A DNA stretch of 64,000 bases from CFX2 sp014338005 (GCA_030263555.1 SZPE01000002.1:75338-139337), one strand, 5' to 3'; shown: positions 18,820-28,458, counted from the first letter of the stretch. The notes: generated by a model not told the origin, from the letters alone. A program made the numbers and translations.

Positions 18820-18858
18820 AATGAGCGCAAATGGTAGACTGACAGAAACGCTCATTTT
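18820..18858 (+). terminator. Possible terminator hairpin after the receiver-kinase
   Basis: Stem AATGAGCG (18820-18827) and CGCTCATT (18849-18856) with a 21-base loop, ending in a short T-run that runs into the next gene's upstream region. The loop is long, so support is moderate. Confidence 0.4.
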
Positions 18859-18882
18859 ATGCTGGCGGGGAGGCCGGGGAAC

Positions 18883-19806
18883 ATGCTGAAATCACAACAC
18901 CGTTGGCACTGGCTGATCGGTTCTTTCTTGGTGGTGCTTGCGGCTGCCGGATGTTACCAGCAGAGCGGCGTCGAGCCTCAACCACTGTCCCCAATTGAAA
19001 TGGGTGAGTTCATCCCGCCGACCAATACCCTGCCGCCAACATCCGAACCAATCCTTCCGACCGAAACGCCGGTTGAAGTGTTCCCGACCGAATCCCCCCT
19101 TGACCTCGCCACGCCGGAACCGTTTTTCCCGACCCAGGACACCTTCGCGGCGGTTCCCACCACCGACCTGCTGTTCCCACCCCTGCCCACCGACGATATT
19201 TTGGGGCAGGGCGGCCTGGATATAGCCCAACTGCCGACTATTGACCCGGCGGAGAGTCTGTTCCAAGAGCAGCAGCCGCTGGAAGAAGAAATTGACCCGG
19301 TATTCCTGACGGCCACCGCCATCATCGCTAATGCGACCGCAACCGAGGCATTTAACCTGACCGCAACCGCTATCGGCTCCGGCTTTGGCTTCCCGACCGA
19401 AACACCCACCCCCACGCCAACACCCTTCACCGACCAGCCGGTTGTGGGTACGGACTGCATGCATACGGTACAGGCCGGGGAAAACCTGTTCCGCATCTCC
19501 CTGCGTTATGGCGTGGATGTGTACGAACTCGCTCGCTATAACCAGCTTCCCAATATGAATCTGATCGTCGTCGGCCAGCAGATTACCATCCCCGGCTGCG
19601 GAACGGGCGGCACGATACCGCCGACGGATGGCGGAACGCCCGGCACCGGTCTGTGCAGTTCCCCATACACCGTCCAGCAGGGCGACACGCTGTTTAAAAT
19701 TTCGCTGCGCTGCGGCGTCCCGGTGATGTCCATCGCGGCAGCTAACGGCATCTCAAATATCAACCTGATTCTGATTAACCAGCAGTTGGTGATTCCACCG
19801 GGTTAA
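18883..19806 (+). CDS. Lipoprotein with two LysM domains
   Basis: 307 residues. The N-terminus has a basic start, a hydrophobic run LIGSFLVVLAAAGC and a lipobox (AAAGC), so lipid anchoring on the outer face of the membrane is expected. A long Thr/Pro-rich spacer of about 150 residues follows, then two LysM repeats: HTVQAGENLFRISLRYGVDV ... QQITIPG and YTVQQGDTLFKISLRCGVPV ... QQLVIPPG. LysM binds peptidoglycan or other GlcNAc polymers. The ATG at 18883 is preferred over 18859 because GGGGAGG lies nine bases before it. No catalytic domain is visible. Confidence 0.88.
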   Translation: MLKSQHRWHWLIGSFLVVLAAAGCYQQSGVEPQPLSPIEMGEFIPPTNTLPPTSEPILPTETPVEVFPTESPLDLATPEPFFPTQDTFAAVPTTDLLFPPLPTDDILGQGGLDIAQLPTIDPAESLFQEQQPLEEEIDPVFLTATAIIANATATEAFNLTATAIGSGFGFPTETPTPTPTPFTDQPVVGTDCMHTVQAGENLFRISLRYGVDVYELARYNQLPNMNLIVVGQQITIPGCGTGGTIPPTDGGTPGTGLCSSPYTVQQGDTLFKISLRCGVPVMSIAAANGISNINLILINQQLVIPPG

Positions 19807-19834
19807 GCCAGGCTGTGAACCTGGTGCCTGATGG

Positions 19835-19866
19835 GGCGGGTTGTGATGACCCGCCTCTGCTTTTTA
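19835..19866 (+). terminator. Rho-independent terminator after the LysM lipoprotein gene
   Basis: Stem GGCGGGT / ACCCGCC (19835-19841 and 19849-19855) with a seven-base loop, followed by TCTGCTTTTT. Placed 28 bases after the lipoprotein stop and just before the NUDIX gene's ribosome site. Confidence 0.7.
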
Positions 19867-19881
19867 ACAGGGAGCCGCGTT

Positions 19882-20412
19882 ATGCAGGAAACCATTCTCG
19901 ATACCGAGCATATTTATGAGGGGCGCGTCGTTAAGCTGGACGTTCACCGCGTTCGCACCCCCGGCGGTCAGATTATGCAGCGCGAGGTCATCCAGCATCA
20001 GGGCGCGGTGGCGCTGGTGGCGCTGGATGATCGCCAGAACGTGCTGCTGGTGCGGCAGTACCGCATCGGCGCGAACCAGGCCATGCTGGAAATCCCCGCC
20101 GGGCTTTTGGAGCCGGACGAAACGCCGGAAACCTGCGCCGAGCGTGAACTCCGGGAGGAAACGGGCTACCGCCCCGCCCACCTGGAGCGGCTGGGTGGTT
20201 TTTATCCCACCCCCGGTTACACCACCGAATACATTCACCTGTACCTGGCGACCGGCCTGAGCGAAGCGCGGCTGGATGGCGATGAGGATGAGTTCATCGA
20301 GCTAGAGCGCATCCCGCTGGCCGAGGCGCTGGCGCTGATCGAACGCGGCAGCATCAGCGATGGCAAAAGCCTGATCGCGCTGCTGTGGGTGGCGCGGCGG
20401 CTGGGGCTTTAG
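19882..20412 (+). CDS. NUDIX hydrolase (ADP-ribose pyrophosphatase type)
   Basis: 176 residues from the ATG at 19882, which has GGGAG seven bases upstream. The Nudix box reads GLLEPDETPETCAEREL followed by REETGY, matching G-x5-E-x7-R-E-U-x-E-E-x-G-U. The N-terminal strand IYEGRVVKLDVHRVRTPGG and the later YPTPGYTTEYIHLYLA are typical of ADP-ribose pyrophosphatases (NudF-like), which split ADP-ribose to AMP and ribose 5-phosphate. It lies just upstream of rplS but with its own spacing. Confidence 0.92.
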   Translation: MQETILDTEHIYEGRVVKLDVHRVRTPGGQIMQREVIQHQGAVALVALDDRQNVLLVRQYRIGANQAMLEIPAGLLEPDETPETCAERELREETGYRPAHLERLGGFYPTPGYTTEYIHLYLATGLSEARLDGDEDEFIELERIPLAEALALIERGSISDGKSLIALLWVARRLGL

Positions 20413-20450
20413 CGGCAAACTACGGCCTTTTTTCGCGCCCTGTAGGATGT

Positions 20451-20511
20451 TATAATTCCGGTTTATGGACGAATAAGCGGATACGCCTGCGGGCGTATTT
20501 TGTTCGGAAGG
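20451..20511 (+). promoter_or_regulatory. rplS promoter -10 box and leader hairpin
   Basis: A perfect TATAAT lies at 20451-20456, about 70 bases before the rplS start; the -35 region is a weak T-rich stretch. The leader contains ATACGC-CTGCGG-GCGTAT, a short hairpin before the GGAAGGG ribosome site at 20505-20511. L19 leaders with autogenous control are known in some bacteria, but similarity to them was not established here. Confidence 0.45.
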
Positions 20512-20521
20512 GCAGACTATC

Positions 20522-20866
20522 GTGAATGAACTTATGGCATCCCTGGTCGCGCCAGACCGCGACCATCCCGAAATCCAGGCCGGTGATACGGTAAAAGTTC
20601 ATGTCCGCATCGTCGAGGGCGACCGGGAGCGTATCCAGGTTTTCCAGGGCGTGGTTATCCGGCTGCGCGGCGGCGGCAACGAGAAAAACTTCACCGTGCG
20701 CCGCATCGCCAGTCATGGCATCGGCGTGGAGCGCACATTCCTGCTCAAAAGCCCGCGCGTCGAAAAAATCGAAATTTTACGCCGCGCCAAAGTGCGCCGC
20801 GCCCAGCTTTATTACCTGCGTGACCTGCGCGGTAAAGCCGCCCGCCTGAAGGAGAAAAGGCGCTAG
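20522..20866 (+). CDS. rplS: Ribosomal protein L19
   Basis: 114 residues, the normal size of bL19. Conserved blocks are easily read: PEIQAGDTVKVHVRI, QVFQGVVI, GVERTFLLKSPRVEKIEI and RRAKVRRAQLYYLRDLRGK near the C-terminus. L19 lies at the 30S-50S interface. A GTG start at 20522 with GGAAGGG ten bases upstream gives the expected NEL N-terminus. Confidence 0.97.
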   Translation: MNELMASLVAPDRDHPEIQAGDTVKVHVRIVEGDRERIQVFQGVVIRLRGGGNEKNFTVRRIASHGIGVERTFLLKSPRVEKIEILRRAKVRRAQLYYLRDLRGKAARLKEKRR

Positions 20867-20869
20867 GCT

Positions 20870-21595
20870 TTGGGGCCGCTCATCGGTATTACAACTTCAA
20901 ACTATGTTTCGCCCGCCACCGGCTGGCACTTTAACCGGGGTTATCTGGGCTGTATCCAGGCCGTCGCCGATGCAGGCGGCCTGCCGGTGCTGATTCCGTT
21001 GAGCGTGGATGCCGAAATCCGGCGGCAGATTTACGAACGGCTGGACGGCCTGCTGCTTTCCGGCGGTGAGGACATCAATCCGGCAGTTTACGGGGCGGAG
21101 CGCCACCCGGCTACCGGCAAGGTGGACGCAGACCGCGATCAAGCCGAATTACAGCTTGCTCGCTGGGCAGTTGAGGACGACCTGCCCACCTTTGCTATTT
21201 GCCGGGGACACCAACTGCTGAACGTCGCCCTCGGCGGCACGTTGATTCAGGATGTTCCATCCCAGGTGCAGACGACCATCAACCATGACTGCCTGCCGCG
21301 TCATGCCCTGGCGCACACGGTTGAAGTTGACCCCGCCAGCCGGTTAGCGGCCATCCTGGGAACGACCCACCTGCCGGTGAACAGCGTGCATCACCAGTCG
21401 GTCGAACGGCCTGCCCCGCCGCTCCAGGTGACGGCTTATGCCCCTGACGGCGTGCTGGAAGGCACAGAACTGCCGGATAAAACCTTCGTCCTCAGCGTGC
21501 AGTGGCATCCTGAAGACCTGTTCCGCGAGCATGAACCCATGCGCCGGTTATTTCGCGCTTTTGTTCAGGCGGCAAATGGAACTCACGCCCCTTAA
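20870..21595 (+). CDS. Class I glutamine amidotransferase-like (peptidase C26, PuuD-like)
   Basis: 241 residues beginning at a TTG three bases after rplS. Family features: PLIGITTSNY, the LLLSGGEDINPAVYG segment, the nucleophile elbow FAICRGHQLLNVALGG (Cys near residue 108) and the catalytic His/Glu in QWHPED. C26 proteins hydrolyse gamma-glutamyl bonds, for example gamma-glutamyl-GABA in putrescine breakdown. The substrate here is not defined by context. Confidence 0.9.
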   Translation: MGPLIGITTSNYVSPATGWHFNRGYLGCIQAVADAGGLPVLIPLSVDAEIRRQIYERLDGLLLSGGEDINPAVYGAERHPATGKVDADRDQAELQLARWAVEDDLPTFAICRGHQLLNVALGGTLIQDVPSQVQTTINHDCLPRHALAHTVEVDPASRLAAILGTTHLPVNSVHHQSVERPAPPLQVTAYAPDGVLEGTELPDKTFVLSVQWHPEDLFREHEPMRRLFRAFVQAANGTHAP

Positions 21596-21682
21596 CACGC
21601 TTTTCGCGGCTTCTCGCTCCCCTGTCCGCGTCGTTCGAGACGGGGGGCGTTTTATTCAGGGTTTTGTGAGCGAGCCATCCCG

Positions 21683-22474
21683 ATGACGGCCAGCACCTCA
21701 TATATCGGCGTCCTCGATTCCGGCATCGGTGGGCTGTCGGTGCTGCGGCAGATTCACCACCTTTTGCCCAACCACCCTACGCTATATTTCGCCGATCAGG
21801 CCCACCTGCCCTACGGCCCGCGCCCGGCAGCGGAGACGCGCGCATACGTGACGGCCATCACGCGCTTTCTGCTGGAACGCGGCGCGGCGGTGATCGTGCT
21901 GGCCTGTAATGCGGCCAGCGCCGCCAGCCTGTACAACCTGCGGGAGAAGTATCCGAACGTGCCATTCGTCGGCATGGAGCCGGCGGTTAAACCGGCAGCG
22001 GCGGCTACGCGAACCGGCGTCATCGGCGTGTTGACCACCCGCACGACGGCGAACGGCGCGCTTTACCAGCACACGCTGGAGCGCCACGCCGGGCGCGCGC
22101 GCGTGCTGACGCAGATCGCGCCGGAACTGGTGATGATTGCCGAGTCCGGCAGCGCGAACACGCCGGAAAATCGGGACATCATCCGGCGTTACATCGAGCC
22201 GCTGGTCGAGGCGGGCGCGGACCAGATCGTGCTGGCCTGCACCCATTTCCCATTTTTGAGCGAAACGATTCAGGATATTGCCGGGCCGGGCGTGGAACTG
22301 GTAGACCCCGCCCCGGCGGTCGCGCGGCAGGTCGCCCGTGTCTGGCCGAATGGTTTAACGCCAACACCCGCGCCGAACGAGTATTTCACCAGCGGCAGCC
22401 CGGCAGCCTTCCAGGCTATGCTCAAACGGCTGACCGGCATAGAAGCGCTCATTGGTTATTATCACACCGGCTGA
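21683..22474 (+). CDS. murI: Glutamate racemase
   Basis: 263 residues. Both catalytic Cys segments are present: VLACNAASAAS near residue 74 (Ala replaces the Thr found in the usual ACNTASA) and VLACTHFPFL near 185. The N-terminal GVLDSGIGGLSVLRQI and the PYGPR motif are canonical. MurI makes D-glutamate for peptidoglycan. It follows the C26 gene by 87 bases on the same strand. Confidence 0.95.
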   Translation: MTASTSYIGVLDSGIGGLSVLRQIHHLLPNHPTLYFADQAHLPYGPRPAAETRAYVTAITRFLLERGAAVIVLACNAASAASLYNLREKYPNVPFVGMEPAVKPAAAATRTGVIGVLTTRTTANGALYQHTLERHAGRARVLTQIAPELVMIAESGSANTPENRDIIRRYIEPLVEAGADQIVLACTHFPFLSETIQDIAGPGVELVDPAPAVARQVARVWPNGLTPTPAPNEYFTSGSPAAFQAMLKRLTGIEALIGYYHTG

Positions 22475-22570
22475 AAACAAGCGCCTAATACATCAACCAG
22501 ATGAGAATGCCTGCCTCCGACAGTGAGCTTAAGCCCACTGCCAGTATGCAGATTAAGCTGGTTCATGTGC

Positions 22571-22984
22571 TTAGCGGTTTCTACCCGCATCCATCTTTTC
22601 ATCCTCGATCCACAGGCTGCCGGTTTCGTCATCCGCTGCGCCGGCCTCCGGCTCATCATCGGCTTCATAATCGGCCAGGTCTTGCTGATGCCGCCGGAGC
22701 GCCTGCACCACCAGCCAATCTCTGGACTCCATCAGGTACACCAGCGCCAGATGCCCGACCAGTGCCAGCACCAGCGCCAGCGTGATGCTGAGCCGGTCGG
22801 TGAAAAACGTGCCTTCAAAACCCCGGCCAACAGCCCCATAAGATGAATACCAGTTCAACCACATGGCCGCCTGGAAAGTCAGCGACAGAACGGCGTGAAT
22901 CACCAGTTCCGACCGCCGCCGGTGGAAACGTTCGATAGACTCAAAAGCAGCGATCAAATCGCGTTTTTTCTTTTTTTCCGGCAT
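22571..22984 (-). CDS. 2TM-domain-like membrane protein
   Basis: 137 residues: a basic start (MPEKKKKRDL), an amphipathic FHRRRSELVIHAVLSLTFQ, two hydrophobic stretches (about 30-47 and 68-88) and an acidic C-terminal tail rich in D and E. This is the layout of small '2TM domain' proteins, which have no assigned function. It ends the leftward group with the large sensor kinase, 20 bases downstream of that gene. Confidence 0.7.
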   Translation of the reverse strand: MPEKKKKRDLIAAFESIERFHRRRSELVIHAVLSLTFQAAMWLNWYSSYGAVGRGFEGTFFTDRLSITLALVLALVGHLALVYLMESRDWLVVQALRRHQQDLADYEADDEPEAGAADDETGSLWIEDEKMDAGRNR

Positions 22985-23004
22985 CTATCCGCCTTTCTAC
23001 TCGC

Positions 23005-25296
23005 TCAGGCCGATGTTTTCTCCGCCTCGCCATCGAAGGGCAGCACGCGCCGGGCGTGTTCCGGCGGTTGAATGGGCAGCAGGATATAAAAAGTGGAGCC
23101 GGGGCAGGTTTGCAGGTTGTGGCCGGGGCTTTCCACCCAGATTCTGCCGCCATGCCCTTCGATGACGCCCTTTGCAATCGTCAGCCCCAGGCCCGGCCCC
23201 GCGCCCATGAATTTATACGCGCCGGTGGAGTGCAGGCCGGGGTCGTAAGCGCGGTAGAACTTCTGGAAAATCAGTTCCAGGTTTTCCCTGGCGACACCCA
23301 CCCCGGTATCCGATATAGCGATCAGAATATGGTCAACATCGCCGGGTTTTTCGGCGGGCTGCAAGCTGGCATTGATGTCAATCCGCCCGCCGTCGGGTGT
23401 GAATTTGATGGCATTGACGACCACGTTACGAAACGCCTGCACCAGCCGTTGAAGATCGGCCTCGATAGCGGGCAGGCCGCGCAGGCCGCGCGCGGAAAGC
23501 GTCAGCTTGCGCTGTTTGATGACATCCGTCAGCGGCTCGATCGCCATGCGGACAACCGCTTCCGGTGTCGTCTGGGTGAAGCGCAAATCCATCGCGTTGA
23601 CATCGAGCTGGCTGACATCCAGCATGGCCGTGATGAGTTCTTCCATCCGCTCGGCGGCTTTCCGCAGGTTAGAAACCAGGCCGCTGGTCTGGTCCTGGTT
23701 GAGCATCCCCTGTTGGTTCAGCGCATCCACGATGTCTGTATAACCGCGAATCTGCGCCAGCGGCGTACGCAGCTCATGGCTGGCGATGGTCACAAACTCG
23801 GTTTTGACCGAATCCAGTCTTTCAAGCTGCTCGTTGGCCTCCTCTAACCCGCGATTGAGCGACTGCATACTGCGGTTAAGGTGGCGCAGATCGGCCACCA
23901 GGCGGGCATTTCGCAGCGCGACGCCGGTCTGGTTTGCCATCGTCGCCAGCAGTTCCAGATCGCGGGCATAAAACGGCGCATCGTTCAGCTTCGGCCCGCA
24001 GGCCAGAATGCCGATAAGCGTATTTTCGACGATGATCGGGGCGAAGGCGCTCATTTGCAGGTTAGCGAAAAACTGCCGTTCCTGCGCGTCCAGGTTGGCG
24101 TGTTGAGGGCTGAATTCCAGATCGAATTGGGACAGCGGGGACTGCTCGACGGCCAGTTGGCGGTAGACCGAGCCGTTTTTAGCGATATAACCTCTGGTCG
24201 TTTCATTAAATGCCCCGCCCACGATGATGATGAGTTCAATCTTTCCATCCTCGCCGCCGGTATCGTTCACCAGCATCAACCCAGAGCGGCGGACGCGCAG
24301 CGACTCGTTCAGGGTTTCGGTCGCCATTTTGACCAGCTGATCCAGTTCCACCGCGCCGGAAACTTTCTGACTGTATTTACGGGCAGCGACGGTCGGGCTG
24401 ATGGACGAACCACGCAGCAGCGGCTGAACCAGGATGTCCGCTATCTGCCGCACCGGCACATACACAATGGCGACCGCCAGCGCCAGCAGCGCCAGCAGCA
24501 GATTACCTTCTGCATCCTGCTGAACCGGCGCGCGGCTGACGACCTGTAACACCCCAAAAACGATCAGCGCCGTCAGTGTTACCAGCAGCGCCGTCCGCAT
24601 CCCCAGGCTCAGGCTGCTGCGGATGTCAAAAACGCGGTGTGACACCTGGGCATACAGCGCGCCCAGCACGCCCACCAGCAGTATCACCCGTCCCAGCAGC
24701 GTAAGCGTGGTGCTGCCGCTGATCGCCAGCACGACGCCGATCAGGATAACGGCGATGGTGATAATCCAGAACAGCGACCGGTTGGCAACTTCCGGCAGCA
24801 GGGCGATATAGAAGGAATAAAACGCCACCGCCAGCAGCGCCGCGCTCATAACCACCAGCCCGGCCAGGGCAAACAGGCTGAAAGGGTTGCGTGTGGCAAA
24901 CGCCTGCACCAGCCATTCCCCCTGGGCAATGCTGATCGTCTCGCTCAGAAAGCCGGTCACGACCAGCCCCGCAAACCATAAAACGCCCAGCGCCAGCCAC
25001 AGCCGCCGCCAGCGTTCCGGCGACTGGCGGCGCATATCGGTGATAACCAGCGCGCCGAAAGCAATCACCATCGCGGCCAGAGCAAACATGATCGCCGCGC
25101 TGCGCCCGAACCGCCCCGCGATTAACGCCTCCTGCGGCAGAAAAAATGCCGCCGCCGACAGCAGCGAAAAAAGCACCGTCAGCGACAGCCACAGATAGCC
25201 GGTTCGCACCAACTTCCGGCGGGCCAGCACGTAAACTAGAATAAGCGCGTGCAGCACGACGCTGGCAGCCGTGACCGCGCTGAGAAGTGAAGTCAT
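23005..25296 (-). CDS. Membrane sensor histidine kinase with GAF domain
   Basis: 763 residues. The N-terminal third holds about seven to eight hydrophobic helices (7TM/histidine-kinase N-terminal type), followed by a GAF-like domain (about 300-460, with FAPIIVENTLIGILACG), a coiled linker (LNRSMQSLNRGLEEANEQLE), HisKA with the phosphorylated His in IASHELRTPLAQIRG near 525, and a HATPase with NAIKFTPDGGRI, DTGVGVARE and GPGLGLTIAKGVIEGHGG. It probably senses a membrane or small-molecule signal. No response regulator is adjacent. An AGGAACG ribosome site precedes the ATG. Confidence 0.92.
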   Translation of the reverse strand: MTSLLSAVTAASVVLHALILVYVLARRKLVRTGYLWLSLTVLFSLLSAAAFFLPQEALIAGRFGRSAAIMFALAAMVIAFGALVITDMRRQSPERWRRLWLALGVLWFAGLVVTGFLSETISIAQGEWLVQAFATRNPFSLFALAGLVVMSAALLAVAFYSFYIALLPEVANRSLFWIITIAVILIGVVLAISGSTTLTLLGRVILLVGVLGALYAQVSHRVFDIRSSLSLGMRTALLVTLTALIVFGVLQVVSRAPVQQDAEGNLLLALLALAVAIVYVPVRQIADILVQPLLRGSSISPTVAARKYSQKVSGAVELDQLVKMATETLNESLRVRRSGLMLVNDTGGEDGKIELIIIVGGAFNETTRGYIAKNGSVYRQLAVEQSPLSQFDLEFSPQHANLDAQERQFFANLQMSAFAPIIVENTLIGILACGPKLNDAPFYARDLELLATMANQTGVALRNARLVADLRHLNRSMQSLNRGLEEANEQLERLDSVKTEFVTIASHELRTPLAQIRGYTDIVDALNQQGMLNQDQTSGLVSNLRKAAERMEELITAMLDVSQLDVNAMDLRFTQTTPEAVVRMAIEPLTDVIKQRKLTLSARGLRGLPAIEADLQRLVQAFRNVVVNAIKFTPDGGRIDINASLQPAEKPGDVDHILIAISDTGVGVARENLELIFQKFYRAYDPGLHSTGAYKFMGAGPGLGLTIAKGVIEGHGGRIWVESPGHNLQTCPGSTFYILLPIQPPEHARRVLPFDGEAEKTSA

Positions 25297-25354
25297 GATC
25301 GTTCCTGGCTCAAAGCAAAATGTAAAAAGTACATCGCTTTTTCTGCTTGCACGG

Positions 25355-26755
25355 CTATTTCAAAATATAGTACGTGCCTTTCTTAGACCCTACTTTAAGC
25401 AAGATTCCTTGCTCTACCATATCAGCCAGATCGAGGCGCAGCGTCTCCGCCGACACACCCTGGCACAAGGAGCGGTACTCGCGGTTGGTGATTGAACCAT
25501 GCTCGCGGATGTATTGCAAAGCCCGCGCCTGCCGGTGGTTCGTGTTGCGCGCCCATTCCGGGGGTTTCTGCCGCTCGCGCTCGTTATACAGCGTCACGGC
25601 GAAACTGTACGGACGCGCGTCGAAGTAGGGCGGCTTGTGGCCGGCCTGCTGCATCACTTCCATCATGCGGTCAATACCCAGCCCCAATTCTTCGATATAT
25701 CCCCATTGGAACAGGCCGTTGACGATGCGCGGGTTGCGGCTGAAGTGTTCATCCACGATGTTTTCCACCGTGATGAACCCCGGCAGTCCCCCTGGCGAAA
25801 TCACTTCCAGCCGGTCGGAATACATGCGGATTTCGATGCGCCGCCCTTTCAGCCGGTAATCCCGGTGGCAGATGGCGTTCACAATCGCCTCGCGGACGGC
25901 AAACTGCGGATATTCGTAGGTTTCCTCGCGCTCCAGCCCCTTAACGACCGCGCTCACCGCCATCTCGCTCCAGATCAGATTCCAGGAATTTTCGATCAGG
26001 CGCGGCAGCGGGCCGGTCAGCTCCTCGCGGCGGGTATAACCGGCCAGGCCATTTTCGCCGCGCGGCGTTTTGCCGACGAACTTGGCGAAAACGACGCTGC
26101 TCTGCGGCAGCCAGTGCTGCGGATATTCCGCGAACAGCAGAATGCCGCTGACGGTCGCTTTACCCTCGTCGTTGACTGCCCCGATTTCTTTCATCAGGTC
26201 GGCGATTTTGCCGTTGTAGGGGCGCTTGGTACGTTCGGCACGTTTGGTCAGGTACTCGGTGATGATCTTGTTGCTGAAATCATCCATCGTCGCGCCGGGA
26301 ACAACTTCCAGTTCGTAATCCCCGGTGCTTTTGGCGCTCGCCAGTTTGAGGATTTCCTGGCCGCCCAGCGGGCGATTTTTTACGCCGCTGCGGATCAACA
26401 CGCGCCCATCGGACAGGGCGTGCAGCTCGATGCTGCGCGGTACGCGCAGGGTGAACAGCGTCCCTTTTTCACTTTCGATCTGCTCCCATGTGCCGACGAC
26501 GACCGGCGGGTTGCAGGCTGTATCCGCCGCTTTAAGCGCCTTTTCCAACGCCTGCGCCTCGATCTTTTTAGAGGCCGGCTCGCCATCTTCTTTTAAACCG
26601 AAGATGATGGTTCCTCCTTCGGTATTGGCGAAAGCGACCAGTGTCTCGGCAATCACGTCCGAGTCCGCTTTTTCCAGAAAGGCCACGCGCGGCCCTTGTT
26701 CGGGTTTTTCCAGGTCTAGGGTTGGCATTCTGGTCAATTGAGATGCAAAACTCAT
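25355..26755 (-). CDS. AlbA_2/Schlafen-type ATP-binding regulator
   Basis: 466 residues. The N-terminal part (VIAETLVAFANTEGGTIIFG) is the AlbA_2/divergent AAA-4 domain, the centre is the HATPase_c_4-like C-terminal domain (FAVREAIVNAICHRDYRL, then a VISPGGLPGFIT segment), and the last 80 residues form a winged helix (GSITNREYRSLCQGVSAETL). Proteins with this plan are putative transcriptional regulators or helicase-related; some take part in defence. It is divergent from the radical SAM gene with 91 bases between them, containing a TATAAT at 26787-26792. Confidence 0.88.
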   Translation of the reverse strand: MSFASQLTRMPTLDLEKPEQGPRVAFLEKADSDVIAETLVAFANTEGGTIIFGLKEDGEPASKKIEAQALEKALKAADTACNPPVVVGTWEQIESEKGTLFTLRVPRSIELHALSDGRVLIRSGVKNRPLGGQEILKLASAKSTGDYELEVVPGATMDDFSNKIITEYLTKRAERTKRPYNGKIADLMKEIGAVNDEGKATVSGILLFAEYPQHWLPQSSVVFAKFVGKTPRGENGLAGYTRREELTGPLPRLIENSWNLIWSEMAVSAVVKGLEREETYEYPQFAVREAIVNAICHRDYRLKGRRIEIRMYSDRLEVISPGGLPGFITVENIVDEHFSRNPRIVNGLFQWGYIEELGLGIDRMMEVMQQAGHKPPYFDARPYSFAVTLYNERERQKPPEWARNTNHRQARALQYIREHGSITNREYRSLCQGVSAETLRLDLADMVEQGILLKVGSKKGTYYILK

Positions 26756-26846
26756 CTAAAAGTACAGTAAGGATTGTAGCATAGATTATAATGGGCGATA
26801 GGCTTGTGGTGGGTTTATATTTGGCAGCTTCGGACACAAGACGATC

Positions 26847-27929
26847 ATGGGAACAAAAAGCCTGCTCAACCTCATCGGCAGCCGCCTGCACGCGCTGCCC
26901 CTACTAGTTTTGTATTTGACCGACGGCTGCAACAGCCGGTGTGTTACCTGCGACATCTGGCGCAGTCCACGCCGCAACATGCGCCAGGAACTGGTCGAGG
27001 CGCTGGCCGGGTCACTTCAAAACCTGCAAACGCGCCGGGTGCTGCTCAGCGGCGGCGAAGCCATGCAGCATCCCCACTGGCCGGAAATTGCCCGCCGCTT
27101 CCGCGACGAAGGCGCAGCCGTCATGCTGCTGACCAACGGGCTGCTGCTGCGGAAGCAGGCCGAGGCGGTGATCGCCAACGTGGATGAGGTCATCGTGAGC
27201 CTGGACGGCGGCACGGCAGAAACGTATGCCGCCATTCGCGGCGTGGATGCTTTTGACCTGGTGCTGGAAGGCATTCGCGCCGTCCGCGCCAGCGGCGTGC
27301 CGGTCATCACGCGGACAACCGTACAGCGCGCCAACTACCATGAAATCCCACAGATCATCGAAGTGGCGCGGGCTGCGGGCGTTAATCGCATCAGTTTTCT
27401 GGCTGTTGATGTGAGCAGCATTCATGCCTTCGGGCCGCGTTTTGCGCCTTCCGCCGAAGTGCCGGTTTCTGCGATCGCAACCCTGGGGCCGGACAGCCCG
27501 CCGGAACACGGCCCGGCAGCCGCCGCCCTGATGCCGGATGAGGTGATCGAATTCAGGCAGGTTATTGAGGACATGACCGCGCGTTTTGCCGGTGATTTTG
27601 CTTCCGGCCTGATCGCCGAATCGCCGGCCAAACTGCGGCGGCTGGCGGATTATTTCGCCGCCCTCAACGGCGCGGCAGACTTTCCACAATCGCGCTGCAA
27701 CGCGCCGCACATCAGCGCCGTCGTTGAAGTGGACGGCACGCTGCGCCCATGTTATTTTTTGCCCGAAGTTGGAAAAATCGAAGCAGAAGGCGCGCCCCTG
27801 CTCGAAACGCTCAACGGCCCGGAGGCGCTGGCGCTCCGGCAGGCGTATCGCGGCGGCCAGCGCCCAGAATGCGAACGCTGCGTCTGCCCCCTGTACAAAG
27901 GGCCGCGCGCCCTGCTGCGGATGTCATAA
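26847..27929 (+). CDS. Radical SAM/SPASM protein
   Basis: 360 residues. The [4Fe-4S]-SAM motif is CNSRCVTC near residue 29 (C-x3-C-x2-C), followed by LLSGGEAMQHPHW and a TIM-barrel core. The C-terminal SPASM-like region has Cys at NAPH-preceding position, GTLRPCYFLPEVG and CERCVCPLYKG. Related proteins include heme/PQQ-type maturases and MoaA-like enzymes; the substrate is unknown. It leads a compact trio with a membrane protein gene and a methyltransferase gene. Confidence 0.88.
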   Translation: MGTKSLLNLIGSRLHALPLLVLYLTDGCNSRCVTCDIWRSPRRNMRQELVEALAGSLQNLQTRRVLLSGGEAMQHPHWPEIARRFRDEGAAVMLLTNGLLLRKQAEAVIANVDEVIVSLDGGTAETYAAIRGVDAFDLVLEGIRAVRASGVPVITRTTVQRANYHEIPQIIEVARAAGVNRISFLAVDVSSIHAFGPRFAPSAEVPVSAIATLGPDSPPEHGPAAAALMPDEVIEFRQVIEDMTARFAGDFASGLIAESPAKLRRLADYFAALNGAADFPQSRCNAPHISAVVEVDGTLRPCYFLPEVGKIEAEGAPLLETLNGPEALALRQAYRGGQRPECERCVCPLYKGPRALLRMS

Positions 27930-27933
27930 AATC

Positions 27934-28458
27934 ATGTTTGTGATCCCGGTTGTCCTCGTCAGCGTCTTTTTTCTGGCGCGCAGCACGCTGATCGTAATTG
28001 GCTGGTTGAAAAGCCCGGTCATCCGAACCTTCGAGCAGTACGGCGACCCGGAACCCATCTATATGCCGCTGACGGGGCTTTTGTTCTGGGCCGGCATCCT
28101 GGCGATGGCGCTGGGCGCGTGGGCGTCCATCCTAGCAAATCTCAGTTTTCCGCTGATCGTACTGGGGTTCCTGCTGATTCTGACGACTCTTCTCATTTTT
28201 CAACATCCCGAACGCGCCGCGCCCTGGTACTACCGGCTGTTTAAGCTGCCGCGCTGGTATCATCAACTGCGTGACCGCACCACCCGTTACGAACGGCGGC
28301 GTATCGCCTACGCCTGGCTGCGGATGCCCTGGCGGGCGCAGCTTACCTATAACAGTGATGACCGCGCCTTTTTCATCTGGGCCGATTACATTATTATGGG
28401 GACGGTGATGGATGAAGAAGACGCGCTGTTTTTGAACTCGCGCGAGGACTCTGCTTAG
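27934..28458 (+). CDS. Membrane protein, unknown function
   Basis: 174 residues from the ATG four bases after the radical SAM stop. Three hydrophobic segments are visible (about 2-21, 48-70 and 74-91), then a basic, aromatic cytoplasmic-looking tail (YYRLFKLPRWYHQLRDRTTRYERRR is its core; only the composition matters). No family recognised. The tight spacing suggests coupling with the radical SAM protein. Confidence 0.7.
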   Translation: MFVIPVVLVSVFFLARSTLIVIGWLKSPVIRTFEQYGDPEPIYMPLTGLLFWAGILAMALGAWASILANLSFPLIVLGFLLILTTLLIFQHPERAAPWYYRLFKLPRWYHQLRDRTTRYERRRIAYAWLRMPWRAQLTYNSDDRAFFIWADYIIMGTVMDEEDALFLNSREDSA